Assembly (NCBI GenBank): GCA_016617855.1
Contig: JAECUM010094177.1
Coordinates: 1-64,000, forward strand
Origin: Megalonaias nervosa
Taxonomy: Eukaryota; Mollusca; Bivalvia; Unionida; Unionidae
Direction of reading: 5' to 3'
DNA length: 64,000 nucleotides
Every line of letters begins with the position of its first letter. Position 1 is the stretch's first letter. Under the pieces are notes generated by a model, which was not told the origin of the DNA, searched no databases, and worked only from the letters and a program-made list of their open reading frames with translations. This document shows, piece by piece, positions 22,264 through 35,400 of the stretch. The position numbers and the translations under genes are program-made.

Positions 22264-22358
22264 CTAGTCTGGTTCCCAGATTCATATGCTCCTTCCTTAT
22301 ATTGGTATAGTGGAGTACAACGCAGGTATACAAGATATAGGGAGCCAGACTAGTGCTT
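22264..22358. repeat. Small inverted repeat
   Basis: CTAGTCTGGTTCCC on the left pairs with GGGAGCCAGACTAG on the right with about 65 bases between. It is short enough to be a remnant MITE. A similar AGTCTGGTTCCC occurs at about 43705. Confidence 0.45.
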
Positions 22359-22832
22359 AATCGTCTTTCTCGGCTATTTACGCACGATAATGAAAGGAAG
22401 GAAGTAGCGGGAAGCTGAAGGAGGAAGGTCAAGGTTGTTTTGCCCTGCCAATTATGACCAAATTACGGCCTTCTGAACCTTTTGTGTACCAGCTAAGGAG
22501 AATTGGGCCTCCTGCGTCGGTAGAAAATGTTTGTGATGTCATGAGGTATGCTTTATCTTTTGTAATGGAGTTTTCCTAGAGTGATTCTTGTTGGGATACC
22601 GTTTGATACGTTTGGAAAACATCGATTTGTGTGCCTCGTATTAGTCGCCATGTGGTTAAAAAAATCACAATGTTCAGGAATATTTTTATATCTTGTTCTT
22701 TTTAGAATATTTGTTTCACCTTTATTGGTTGAATCATGAAGGTTCATACAACAATTAGCTAACACACATGTGCCCCCATTAGCAAATTAAGGTTACCCAC
22801 TTGTTTACATTCATTTGTGCCAGGTAATTTGT

Positions 22833-22966
22833 TTGGGTGTGTGAGAAAACATGCCTGTAACTTCCCGTGTGTTGGTGATTCTTCCAGGTACTTTGTCCAC
22901 CAGGTATATTGACCGCCATGTATAGTCTCTCATGTCCTGAAAAATGGCATTAAACCCCACATAATC
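22833..22966 (+). repeat. SINE family A, 5'-truncated copy
   Basis: It matches the body of the full-length SINE at 37479-37746 from the GTGTGAGAAA segment through ATTGACCGCCATGTATAGTC to AATGGCATTAAACCCCAC. The tRNA-like head and the CAA tail are missing. Confidence 0.7.
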
Positions 22967-23124
22967 AAACGAGATACATTGTTATTATTGTATCACTTAC
23001 CCTACCATTTGTTTCTACTCTCCTACTAATTTTAAAAACGAAAAGCTCCCAGGACATAAAAAGTGCACAAAACTCATTTCAATGGACATGCTTTTGGCAT
23101 AATCATTATGCTTTTTTTCCGTAT

Positions 23125-24065
23125 GTTTTACCACAGGAGTCCGACGTTTTATCAATAAAGTATGATGAAATCTCTGACAACACGAAATCACCTTATTGGT
23201 ACTATAAATTAACACATGGAGTGCAAGCGTGAACCCACCCTCCACTCCATTTGACTTTTGTTACGCATCTTTTATTGCTTCAGAATCGCCAAAAGACCAA
23301 AAAGCTGCACATATCCATTCAAAATACAGTAACGTACCAATGCATAACTCTCGGATGACCATCGCATGAATCTAATCCGCCGAATTAACCTTTATTTTCA
23401 CCATTACAATCACAAAGTCTTTCTACAGGACACCATCAGGCGGAAATAGTCTATTTCACCAGATTCTACCCTGCAGTAAATAAGTGTTTGGGTCTAATAC
23501 TCGTACCAATCACAGAGTCTGTGTTATCTTTTAATACTACCAAATCCAGCATCCATCTCCACTCTAATATTGGAAGTGTGATGATGTCATCAAGCATCAT
23601 TTCTGCTTTCCTAACTTTAACTAGATATTTCCATTAGGAAAATATATATAAAATTATCATATGATAAAATCTGAAATAAAAGGCATGTTAAACAATTTAT
23701 TTTGTGAAATTACTTTCAAAGTATTATTCTTCCCATGGCAGAACAAGCTATTTCCGCCTGATGGAGTCCTGTAGAAAGGCTTTGTGACCATAATGGTGAA
23801 AATAAAGGTTAATTCACCGGATTCAATTCATGCGATGACAGTCTGAGAGTTACGCATTGGTACGTTATTGTATTTTAAATGGATATGTGCAGCTTTTCAG
23901 TCTTTTGGTGATTATAAAGCGATAAAAGTCAAATCAAGTGGATGGTGGGGTCACACTTGTACTCCTTGTGTTAATTTATAGTACCGATAATGTGATTTTG
24001 TGTTGTCAGAGATTTCATTGTACTTTATTGATAAAACGTAAAACTCCTGTGGTTTTACAAACATT
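23125..24065. repeat. Palindromic element: two arms of about 310 bp around a 300-bp centre
   Basis: The left arm (23131-23449) and right arm (23748-24052) are reverse complements over their whole length with scattered differences. The inner ends are GGCGGAAATAG and CTATTTCCGCC; the outer ends are CCACAGGAGT and ACTCCTGTGG. The same two pseudo-ORFs appear once on each strand because of this symmetry. It fits a foldback or long-TIR non-autonomous DNA transposon. No target duplication was convincingly seen. Confidence 0.8.
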
Positions 24066-25923
24066 GTTGGGGGTTGGTGTTTGGTGGTGGGTTGATTGGC
24101 GGATTGTACCTTCTTACAAGGTGTCCGCTTTATTGGGTTATCGTTATCTAGAAGGTGATCGCCTCCAGTGTTATTGCCTGGATCGAGTAAATGTTAATAT
24201 AAAGTGTGAAACTTATAGGTGGAATAAATAGAGATCTGAGCAGATATATAAACAGAATGACACGAGGCCCTGTACATGAAAAATAACAATTTAATCAATT
24301 ACATAAACAACCGTGATGATGCATTACATTAGGAAGATACACTTCTTTTTTAAATAAATCATTCACCGAATTTCAAACACAAATATACTTGCTTAAATAG
24401 GCGATCTGTTTTAATCGATAGAATTGGTTTATCATAGAATCGAGTGAACAATCGAAGTCATTGCCTTGTACAACTTCATAACCTGCTTGTTTCCGGTTGA
24501 TTCCAACTTCACTGTGGCTGTTCTTCTTTGTCCTTTCCACTTTTCCGTTCTCCAAACTCTCTACTGTTTCGCCTCTTTCGGCCCTCGAACTTTGTGTGGG
24601 TAGGTGGATACGTAAGTACATAGATACTTGGATAAGTAGGTAAATGGATACATCAGTGGAGCTATTTCCCCTTCCAAAATAAACAGAGAAGCAACCTAAA
24701 TTTCCTGTCAGATATCCTATTGGGAATAGATCATTACTCCACTCTCGTTATGTCAGATATCGTCCTATCGGAATTCAAACAGATACCAAAGGCTATCTGG
24801 TCAAGCCAAACAGGGCAGACCATAAACAAACCTAGTTTCTTAAGATTAATGTACTTCCTAACGGCTATTTCAACCTGACTCACATTATCATCACACAAGA
24901 CATAACAGTTCTGTTCTCATCTCAATTACACGAATGAATGAAATTCATTACATGGCTTAACTATGTTATTTCCAGCGAATACACACATTCAAGTCTTTAG
25001 CATATATGAAATCTAACTTCATGGCTTAACAAAGTTAATTTCAGTCAATATGCACTCAAGTCTCTATCATATGTGAAATCATCTAAGGTCAGTGAATTCA
25101 CATGGATTCTCATAACTCATATCAACTAAGTTAAGGCATGAAATTTTTAGAATACCTACAACAATCAAGACAACAGATTCAAACAATTCGTCAAACTTAT
25201 ATAAAGAAGATCATTGTACAGATTCAGATAGATGAACTCAACACAGTTGTACTGATACCAAGAAAATTGATCTATGAATTTAACAGATAAATTCATGCAG
25301 ATAAAAGCAAATAAGTCCAAGCAAATCATTATATTGGTATCAATGGATTACATGAGATTGACGCAAATACCTTGTGCTTTCAAGATTTGCTCGCTTCTAC
25401 CACCAAAATTGTCCGTCTACTTTCCAGACATCCGGTCCCTTCGAAATTCAAACTCGGGGGTCTCCTATATTTTTCTCTTGCAGAAAAATGTAGACTGACT
25501 AAATTTTGTGATGGGGCATATTAAAACCAAGAAATTTCATGTGGGAACCACGCCCCTTATTTAGCGTAACCAATCCAGATTAAATATATCGACCGCCTTT
25601 TATAACTAGGCACCAAAATTGCAGACCGTCTGAACTCTGGATTTCCAAATAACGGATTCTGGAAAATATCAACTGGGACATTTTTGATACAAAGATCGAA
25701 GTTGACCCTTTCCTTCCAGTCTGTCTGACTGTTAAATAAACGAAGGCTTAATTAAGAATCGCTTACTCCCGAGACACAAGCATTAAAAATCCTTGCAGTA
25801 TAGCAATTTAAACATGCACCTGTCCCCATAAATCTAATTAATTGTTCACCTGCCCAAATTAATGTGCTCTTTATAGATCAACAGAAATTTGCACCCTTAC
25901 AAACAGAGATCTAGTTTTGAGAA
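24066..25923. other. No gene seen; one diverged tandem duplication
   Basis: Two copies of about 66 bp lie side by side at 24950-25086 (CATGGCTTAAC at each start, ATATGTGAAATC near each end). I searched this stretch for a short first coding exon of the downstream FHA gene and found none that I could support. Confidence 0.5.
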
Positions 25924-25943
25924 GTAATGCAACCACTAGTGCC

Positions 25944-26184
25944 AATTTTTTGTTGTTGTTTTTGGTTTAATGCCTTTTTTCTGCAAATGATAGGCTTCAC
26001 CTGGCATCCAGTTATGGAGAAAGAACTCAGGAATCCTCCAGTAAGAACCACCAACCCATTAGAAGCTACTGGCCAGCTTTTGCACATGCCACACTGGCCA
26101 GGCCCTAGACTTAAACCCACCCGCATGAGATGGCAATGATTGGTAAAGCTGAGTGCTTTAGATCACATGGCCATCTGGGGCTCC
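25944..26184 (-). repeat. SINE family A, near full-length, minus strand, with 20-bp target duplication
   Basis: On the minus strand it runs from a GGGGCCC-like head with tRNA-like A box to the TTGTTGTTG tail at 25949-25961. The direct repeats are GTAATGCAACCACTAGTGCC (25924-25943) and its copy with two differences (26185-26204). The insertion ends 42 bp before the first FHA exon, so the duplicated target now supplies part of the branch-point and polypyrimidine region of that exon. Confidence 0.85.
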
Positions 26185-26225
26185 GTAATGTGACCACTAG
26201 TGCCTAGATTTCTTTTCCATTTCAG

Positions 26226-26409
26226 ATTGAAAATTGGGACCACCAAGTTTGGAAGAAGTCAGACCAACGACTTCTACCTTGATTCAGCCCATCTGAGGAA
26301 TTTCATTTCCCGCAGGCATGCAGAGGTTGTGGGCGAGATAGAAAATGGGGAAATAAAGTTTGTGTTCCATGATATGGGTTTAAATGGAACATTTATTAAT
26401 GATGTTCGA
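26226..26409 (+). CDS. TCF19: TCF19-like exon: first part of FHA domain
   Basis: The acceptor is TTTCTTTTCCATTTCAG ending at 26225, and the donor GTAAGT starts at 26410. It begins on the third base of a codon and ends in phase 0. It encodes the FHA hallmarks FGR (about 26248), SRRH (26308-26319) and LNGTFIN with Asn-Gly (26383-26388), the phosphopeptide-contacting residues of the family. The ATG at 26200 lies inside the acceptor region and is not a start. Confidence 0.9.
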
Positions 26410-29400
26410 GTAAGTAACCGAAAGTGATACTTATTACTTGCACTTTATTGTGGTTGTGTATGTTTATGTAGGTCTTTTTTATATTTATAAATTTGAATAT
26501 GTGAAAATGTGGCTTTGCCATAATTGTGTATATATATTTGGGATGTGAGGTACACTTGATTTGTTAAGTTACAGTATTTCTCAAATGATAAAACCAGTAG
26601 GCCAGCCAAATAAATTTGGATAAAATTTAGGGGCTTGCCTATTAGAAAAATGGAAATTCTCCAGTTTTAGTCGGAAATCTGCTTTTTTTTATGTGGACAA
26701 ATGTTCATTTTTTTTGGTAATATTTCTGGCAGACTTTTTCTGTTTTTTTTTATCATCAGAATATTTGTTCCTGGATGTAATTCAGGTAGGAAAGACGGTA
26801 ACAAGACACCGTATGCCTATTATCAGATTAGGGTATGGTCAAAAAATGGTGGGGGTTTTATATGCAGTAATGCTTACAGTGGAAGTAAATGGACTATAGC
26901 TCATAGAAAATATACAATATTCTGAAGGCTAGTGAATGTACTAGAGTCATTGTTAGTACAGTGAAACTTGTTTTTTGGAAACTTCAGATAAAAGACAACT
27001 GCTTATATGTAACGACTATGGCAGGTTGCAGCTGGTTTAATCTAGCTGAAGTACATATCAAAATCTGATAAGGTGTAGACTTTTAACTTGCTTTATCTAA
27101 ACTCAGGAGTTTGGTTATACTTGCGTTACCTAAGCTCATGGGTGTGGTAATACTTGCTTTATCTGAACTCTAGGGTGTAGTTACAGACCTGTTTACCCTA
27201 TGGAATCTCTTTATTTTGTATGGATGAAGCCTGAAAAATACCACGAAGATTTTAGTCAAGACTATGGAAAATGCCAATCTGCCAAAACATACGTCTTAAA
27301 GTCTCGTTCCACTTCTGAAGTTTCTTTTTGTTAAAAAATTATCTGATTAGTGTCAAAGAAGTGCTTATTTAATGGTTCCCGTGCAGACTGGTAAACTGTC
27401 TGCAGTGTCGAAGAGAGCAGTTGGCAGTTGTTTTTGATAATGGCGGAACAGTGTAGTGTCAAAAGAAAATTGTGAGAAGTCGAAAAGTCCAGTGCAAGCC
27501 AGAAGTTTCTAAAGCTTTATACAGATATTTGTCCATTTATATAAGTCTAACAAGGAGTTAATTATGTTCACTGTGGTGAGTGTGCATTGGATTTTTGTGT
27601 TGCACATTGTGGTAGAAGTGACGTTGAGTGCAAAAATCCCACAAGGATGTGCCAAACTAAAAGACACTAGCAAGTCTCTGTCCTCATTCTTTAAAGCACA
27701 CTGTCCAACAGTGATGAAATGTGCATTGTCCCAGCTGAAGTATCATAAGTCAGCTTTTGAACTTGCCATTGAAAACAGCCGATTCATTAAACTTGGATGT
27801 AAAGAAAATGTGCCAGACAGCAGATTTGCAGTAGGAAAGGTAAACTAATTAAGAATATAGCTAGAAAAGGTAGAGTTATACTAGTTTTAGGAAAAGGTGT
27901 TTCTATTCTTGCTCAGAGAAACAGATAATTATGCATGTTGTCATTGTCATTCAGGACAATAAATTTATTTTTTGATGAAGTTTTTTAATTGTTGAACTGT
28001 TAGCTTTATAGCTATACTACTGACAGCTGTTGAAAACTAGGGACATACTGCTTTTGGACTGCTGATGAAGATAGGAGAGGGTCAGCAGGTCTGTGGTTAA
28101 TACTTGCTTTACCAGAACTCACGGGTGTAGTAATATTTATTTTACCTGAACTCATGAGTGTGGTTATACTTGCTTTACCAGAACTCATGAGTGTGGTAAT
28201 ATTTATTTTACCAGAACTCATGAGTATGGTAATACTTGCTTTACCTGATAAAGCTATATTAAAAACTTTAGAAACAGTAAAACTGAAGATCAGAAATGTG
28301 CAGATCAACTAGACCTTTGTTGGTTGTGTTAAAGCTAGCTTAAGATTACATTATGTGGATGGAAGCATTTTAAAAAGATTTGAGAAAAATTTGAGAAATG
28401 TTGTTTTGGCCGTGTATCAATATATGTACAACTTTTACAGAATTCAGAAATATTCCCTCAAATTTTTTAAAATGTATTCAGTTCATATATTATAGAAAAT
28501 GTCTTGGTTCATACAAGCTGTATAGACATGCTGTTCAAATGCAGTATGGGTTCTGGATAGATTATAATTTCATGGGTTTCCCCCATATGGTAAAGCTGTA
28601 GTCGGTGGCAGTATATATTCCCCCAACCCCCCAATGTTCAAGCAACTGGAGACGTATAAATTTTGTCATTAATTTTAAGAGAGTAATCCTTTTGACATCA
28701 GAACATGTGAATATTAAAATGCATCAAAGCAACTAAAACATGTCAGCTCTGTGTTCTCAGTACATCAGATCATTGACAAGTATACATTCTGCAGGACAAG
28801 TGATTGTTTCTTAAGTCTCTTGTTTTGGATGAGTGATCAAACTAATATTTACTCAGCTGTGATTACAGGTGGCAACATTGACTATGATAGTGGTAGTTTT
28901 CAGCCATTGGCTGCCAGTTTTCTCAGATGGTTACTAGATTTATGATATCAGTTTTGTCTGCTGCATTTTCTTTCATTGTCCCTTGTAAAGAAATAAAAAT
29001 CTTGCTTTAATTACCAGCAAAATTTAGATTGACTTAATTTTGTCTGATATGCTAAATAATTTAGTATGGACTTAAAAAGAAGTGTTGCTTCATTGCAGAA
29101 TATTAATTGAATAGCTACCAGTTATATTCACTTACCTTATGTTTCACTTATGTTGAAACTTTACAGATGGATGGCAAACACATATTAGAAGAAGGAGACA
29201 AGATCACATTTGGGCACACTAATGGATATAAGATAAAACCAGGGCAGTATGCAGCACAATCATCCTCAGAATTCCAGTTTGTGGTATGTATGGTTTGACA
29301 TTTCTGTGCAGGAGGTAGTGTTTTTATATCTACCAAATGATTTGAATAAATGTCATCAGTCATGCTGCTTTTTTAATCACCTGGTTATAAGACCAAGTAA

Positions 29401-32400
29401 GCTTTTGGTACATCCATGTTTGTGGCGTGCATCGTGCATCATCTGTCATCCATCAACATTTGCTAATTTAAACTTCTCAAAAGGCACTGGACCAAATTCA
29501 ATCAAATTTGGCAGAGAACATTATGACATAAAGAACTTTTTAATTTTTACAGAGGATGCTGCTCTGCCTTTAGATATGGCCACCATTAAATAAAAATAAA
29601 AAATCTTAAAACAACAGCTTCTCAGAACTGTCTTAACAAACTTTTGACAAAATCTGATAGCATCCAGGCCAAAAGGGCTGTCTAGTTCAAACAGATGATG
29701 CCAGTTGACCATACAGTATGTCTGCTGTTCAATAGAATTTGACAAAAAGCAACTTAAAGAGGTCTCAGAATCATTAATCATGCATGTCTGGATGCAGTTT
29801 TTTTTTATCTGGAACACAGAAAATCACTTGCCTGGGAGTCCTTCTTACGCATGTAATTTCTTGGTGGCAAATTCAAAAACTTGCCAGTCCTCCTCCAACC
29901 ACCTGCTTGGTGGAAAAATGTGTTGATCAGTTGATCATTTCAGCTGTGCTAATATTTACAGTGACAGAATTCAGTGACTGAAAGACCCCCAGATGTGCAT
30001 GTCGTCATGGTAAGAGTCATGATGCAATAGTTGGGCAGCAAATTCAAAGACCTGAATGGGAAAATTATTTACAATGACAGAATTCAGAAGCGGAAAAGTC
30101 CCTGAGATGTACTTATGGTCATTATAAGAGTACATCAAATGAACAACTTTACTTTTCATTATGGTGTTCATTTTTAAGTCTAGCCAAATAACTAGTGCAT
30201 GTGACCTAGAAATAAAGACATTTCAAGACTTAGACAAAATGCATTTTGTAAATTTGGATAAGTATTTTGGGGTTAAAGGGCAAATTGACAATGATTGTAC
30301 AGTGAAACCTGTCTTCAAAGACCACTGCTATGTGTAACCACCTGTCTTGAGAGACCATATTCTCAACGCACAAATTTAATGAGTATATAGCATTCTGACC
30401 TGTTATGAGAGACCACCTGTCTTGAGAGACCATAATTTTATGGCAGAAAGGGTGGTCTTTCAAGACAGGTTCTACTGTAATGAGATTCAGAAGGGTGCTA
30501 AAGTTGCTAGAGCTAATAGTTTAGATGAGAAAGTGTAAGAAAGTGCATGATGCCTGTCTTAGTATTTGGAATAAGACATTTCCTTGAAATGACAAAATTA
30601 TGTCTCACTCTGATGGACAAACAAAAGCTATATGTAAGTGATTTAAAGAATGTGGAAAATTAAATTCAGTGTTTACCACTGGTTCTTCTAATCTGCAGAG
30701 TCCCACATTTTCTGGGAGTGGACTGCAACTTCTGCTGGTGGGACTCCAAATTTTACTAAAATAGGAGCTCTGGACTCTAAGTTTTAAAATCCTAGCAGGT
30801 CCTCTGATGTAGCATCAAGACTTTGTTAAGTTTGTGCAACTGAAATGATTCTGATCTAATATCAATACATTGGTCCCCTCTTGGATTCCCCACCCACCCT
30901 CCGGACCAGTGGTCACCCACTTTATACAGGTAGAATACTATAGCATCAGTGAGTTTATGTTCAAAAGTACCCTTCAAGGATGACCACCCCTCTAATGCGG
31001 CCAGGGGCCAGCATATTGTTGCAAAATCTGTCAAGTTTACTCCTCCTGAGTGACCACAAAATGATTGTTTACAGGTTAAAAAATATTTTTCCTAGCATGC
31101 AGATAAGGTATCTTTAATCCTTTCTGAAGGTAAATAATCCAATTATCCTTACTGCTGTGTGTTCCTTAGATGTTAGATTTTGTCACTTTGATATTACTGG
31201 ATTTGTCACTGGATATTATTAGCACTGATATTATGATGAAACTAGCCAATGAGAAGCAAGGTATTGCTCGGCTAGAGTCAGCATGACATTCAGTCATCAG
31301 ATAGTCAAATCAGAGGTCTTACTAGGGTTTTAAAACTAGGAGTCCAGGACTCCCGTTTTGGTAAAAATAGGAGTCCCACCAGGAAAAGTTGCAGTCCCCA
31401 CATGCATATTGGGCATACCTGAAGTGGCTAAATGTCCAGATGAGAAGAACCAGTGGATGTCATAGTTTAATTTTACAAATTCTTTACATCACCGATATAT
31501 AACTCTTGTTTGTCCATTAGAGTCTGAGTGAATTTTGTCAATTCAAGGAAAGGCCTTATTCATAAATACTAAGCCAGACATCACACACTTTCTTACACTT
31601 GGCTACTGTTCCATCAGAACTATCAGTTCTAGCAAAAACTTGAACTTCAACACTCCTCTGAATCTCATTACAGTCTTTATCATTTTGCAGTTTAACGCCA
31701 TGACAAAGTTAAACAAAGGAAAAGTACCCCTTCTGTTTGAATGCAAACAGCATTTTGTCTAAGTCTCGACATGTCTTGATTTCAGAATAATGAAAACTAA
31801 ATTTTTTTTTTCATTTGATGTACTGTACTCTTATAATGACTGTATGTACATCTCGGTCTTTCTGCCTCTGAATTCTGTCATTGTAAATATCTACATTTTC
31901 CCACCACTCAGCAGCTAGTCAAAGTCTTTGAACTTCCCACCCAGCTATTATTACATCATGTTCTTTTGATGTACTCTTATAATGATAATATGTACATCTG
32001 GGAGTCTTACAGCTACTAAATTCTGTTGTAAATATCAGCACAGCTAAATGATTAATTGATCAACATATTTTCCCACTGAGCAGGTGGTTAAAGCAGGACC
32101 TGCAGTCCTTTGAATTTGCCACCCAGCCATTGCTTGCATAAGGGAGGACTGCGGAGTACATGATTTTCTGCGTCCCGGACAAAAATTGCATCCTCTGCAG
32201 ATGGTATGTTAGCCTTTGTGGCTTTCCTCACATAGATTATGAAATGTAATGATAACATGTTGTTGTTGTAGATATAACACCATTTTCAGCACATGTTAGG
32301 CTATACGTAGCAGCCAGTATAACACATCAAGAAAGAACTTGGGGGGGGGGAATAAACGAGTAGAACTTCTGACCCATGGGAAGCTTTTCTCACTTACCCA

Positions 32401-35400
32401 TATATACATGGACAGAAGTGAGATGGCAGTGATCGGTAAAGGCAGGCGCTTTAGACCACACTGCCACTAGGGGCCCCTAATAATAAAGGTATAAACTGGG
32501 TACCAGATAAGAGAGAGACGAAAAATCGATCACATGACAAGCTCACTTCCATTGTAAACAAGGAACATTTTGTGTGGTAACTTCAGATTGTCAGTGACTG
32601 AACAAGTTGTTGAAAAAAATGCAAAATGTCATAAGAATCCCAGTTCAGAATGAAAAGTGAAAGAAATTGAGTAAATAATAAAAGGAGTGTAATTTGATCA
32701 CTGCTAAGAAATTTGTTATTGGAGAGGTTCAGATAAATAGTGTCAGTATGCATTCAACTGCACTGAGTGGGAGAATGGAATGATGGACCTACAGGTATAG
32801 TTTCAACCAGGTGTTTGTGACCGGTGTTCTGATATGTTGGTTTTGCACCAGAATTGATGATTATTTATAATTTTTAAAAGTAATATTGATATTAGTATTA
32901 TCATAGTATGTCCATAACCTGATAACATAACTGTGATTTGTAAATGAAAATATAAAATATTTAAAATTTTTTTACTCTTCTCACACCACCTCTGGGGCCA
33001 CCGAGTGGTCTAAAACACTCACCTTTATGGATCACTGCCATCTTACCTCTGTCCCCGTGGGTTAGAGTCTCGGGCTCGGCCAATGTGGGTATGTGAGAAA
33101 GCTTGCCGGTAGCTTCTCGTGGGTCGGTGATTCTTTCTGGGGTTTTCCAGGGTTCTTTATCCACCATTTATACTGGCCGCCATTTATAGCCTATCTTGTG
33201 CTGAAAAAATGGAGTTAACCCTACAACAACAACAACAACACACCACCTCTAGAAATGCTACCAATCTTATAAGGCCATATTTCTGCTGCAGAAGGGTTGG
33301 CCTCATAAGAGGGGGACCAACATACAGCCATAGAGCTGATAAATTTCTTTTTCATCAATTTGTCCAGACTAGTGGTTGCAGAAAATTCACTTCTCCCACG
33401 TGTCTTTTCACTTGTCCAAAATTTTGATAACATTCCTTGCTGTGATGATGTGTACACTCTTTAAGCAGTAGAAAGAACAAAAAAAGTAAGATACAGCATT
33501 TGTTTCCTCAAAGGGCTTAATTTTTCAGTTTTCAGTTGTCAAGGTATCTTGTATACACTATATCTTGCTCCCATATAGTATTCTCTGTATTTCATGTTAA
33601 CAAGAATGGATGGAAATTTACTGGAATTTCCAGACTGCCCCTAACTTTTTCTCTCCAGACTTTATAAAATGACAGAACAAAGTCTCATTCCCAAGTCTGT
33701 TCTTGTAATTAACACCAAGTTCAACACCATTCTTGTGGTGTACACACAGCATTTCCATATCAGACAAGTGGTTTTCCATGATGGGTAGAATGTAAACTAC
33801 AGCAAAGAGAACTGTTTTTGTTTTCTTCTTTCAGCTCATTCATATTTAGTGTTAAAATACCATTTCTTAGTAGAGTATCTGCTGATCTGGACATGCGTCT
33901 TGCTGCATTTTACTATTTGGACTTCAGTAATGAATAGTCCAAGACGTATTGCCATGGAATTTGAAAAGCAATTAGCCATTATTACTTTTCAAAGAAAAAT
34001 CTACCCCTTTATCTCATAGCATTTATTGCTCTGTAGGCTGTTAATGCACACTTGACAAAACCACAGAGTGCAGTGTGCTATAAATAGAATATTATGCCTA
34101 AATGGTTCCATGTAAATATGCCTGTCTTGAAAATTTAGATAGTAGTGTTCTGCTCAACATAAATTTTAACCATTTTACTTTTTTGTATATTTCCATTATC
34201 AATAGATAGGTTAAGAGTAAAATCTCATCATTATAGCAAGTATTATGAAACCAAAGCCTCCAGTCGGCAACTGGTTAAAAATTTATAATGAATATTTCAG
34301 TTTGAGAAAGTCCCATGCAGTGATACAAATTCTGAGAGGTTATATAGTAGTGAATGTGATGAGGAAGCAGAAGAGGAGGAAGAAGAGGAGGAGGAGGATG
34401 ACAAAGAAAAGTCTAAAGACATAAACGACAGTAATTCCACAAAGATAAATTCAAGGAATGTAGTAAACAATGTGAATAAAAAATGCAAAGATAAAGTTGC
34501 CTCCATTGCTTCAAAAGATGAAGTGAAAAATAATGCAGATATCATCAGTGACAATGAGGACAGTGATGATAACAAAATTGAAAATGGAGATACATCAAAT
34601 ATGAATTTTAGTGGTAAAGAGTCCGAACAGATTGGTGAGGATAAATCACAGAACAGAATGAATCAAATTTCCAGCCTTCTGTCGGAGACTTTGCCCGCTG
34701 TTGACAATGATAGATCCTCAAGCCCTTTTGTTCCCAATCAGTCCGCAGTCACTAAAGCAAAACAGACAAACACAAAAAGGTACAGTTTGTTAGTTTTTTT
34801 CTTCATTTATTTATTTCCTGAATACTTTCATATGTAATTTCATGCAGTATTTGTTTTAGAGCCGTTAGTCTTGTGAAATGGTTCAAGGCATTTAGTACGG
34901 ATTATTAGCATTTCTTTACTTCTATTGTCTCAGTGCTCTGAAACTCTTGCTTAGCTCTTTGTTATTATTATTGGAAGCATGCCTGCAATTGCTATAAATG
35001 TTTTACTACATACAGTCACCTATGAATTCAGTGTTTGAACTCCGTCTGTGGTATTGATGCAGATGAAAAATTTAGTTTTCCATGACTACACATAAGTTAG
35101 AAATTATGATTTAGAGAAATAGTTTGTATACCACTTTGCAACAAAATCATACCATTATTCATTTATATTCTTCTGTGTCTGTTATTTTCATTGTTTATTA
35201 TTACATTATATTATTATTACATGTACAAATATCTTTAGTTGACTAAAAGGTAATTACTGTTGTTTCGTTCATTTTTTGTAATCGATCAGTAATATTGCCA
35301 AGAAACCTTGACTTATGAGAAATTTCTTATATAAAAAGCAAATTTTCAATGGTTAAAACTTTCTGTACCACGATTTGGTTGGTTCAGTCTTTCTATACCA

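Larger units (their letters stand above)
26410..29166 (+). other. Intron 1 seen of the TCF19-like gene
   Basis: It contains one copy of a dispersed repeat (about 26655-26830), a half-copy of a pogo-like MITE end near 26955, two arrays of a 33-bp minisatellite, and a decayed hAT-like fragment, listed separately. Confidence 0.8.
29284..34300 (+). other. Intron 2 seen of the TCF19-like gene
   Basis: 5.0 kb, largely repeats: a dispersed repeat at 29380-29705, the 2.4-kb inverted repeat 29785-32205 with its MITE, and two SINEs. About 33.25-34.29 kb shows no feature. Confidence 0.8.

Noticed and set aside
28012..28308. 98-codon minus-strand frame with an 11-residue repeat
   Set aside because: It is a direct product of the 33-bp tandem repeat in an intron.
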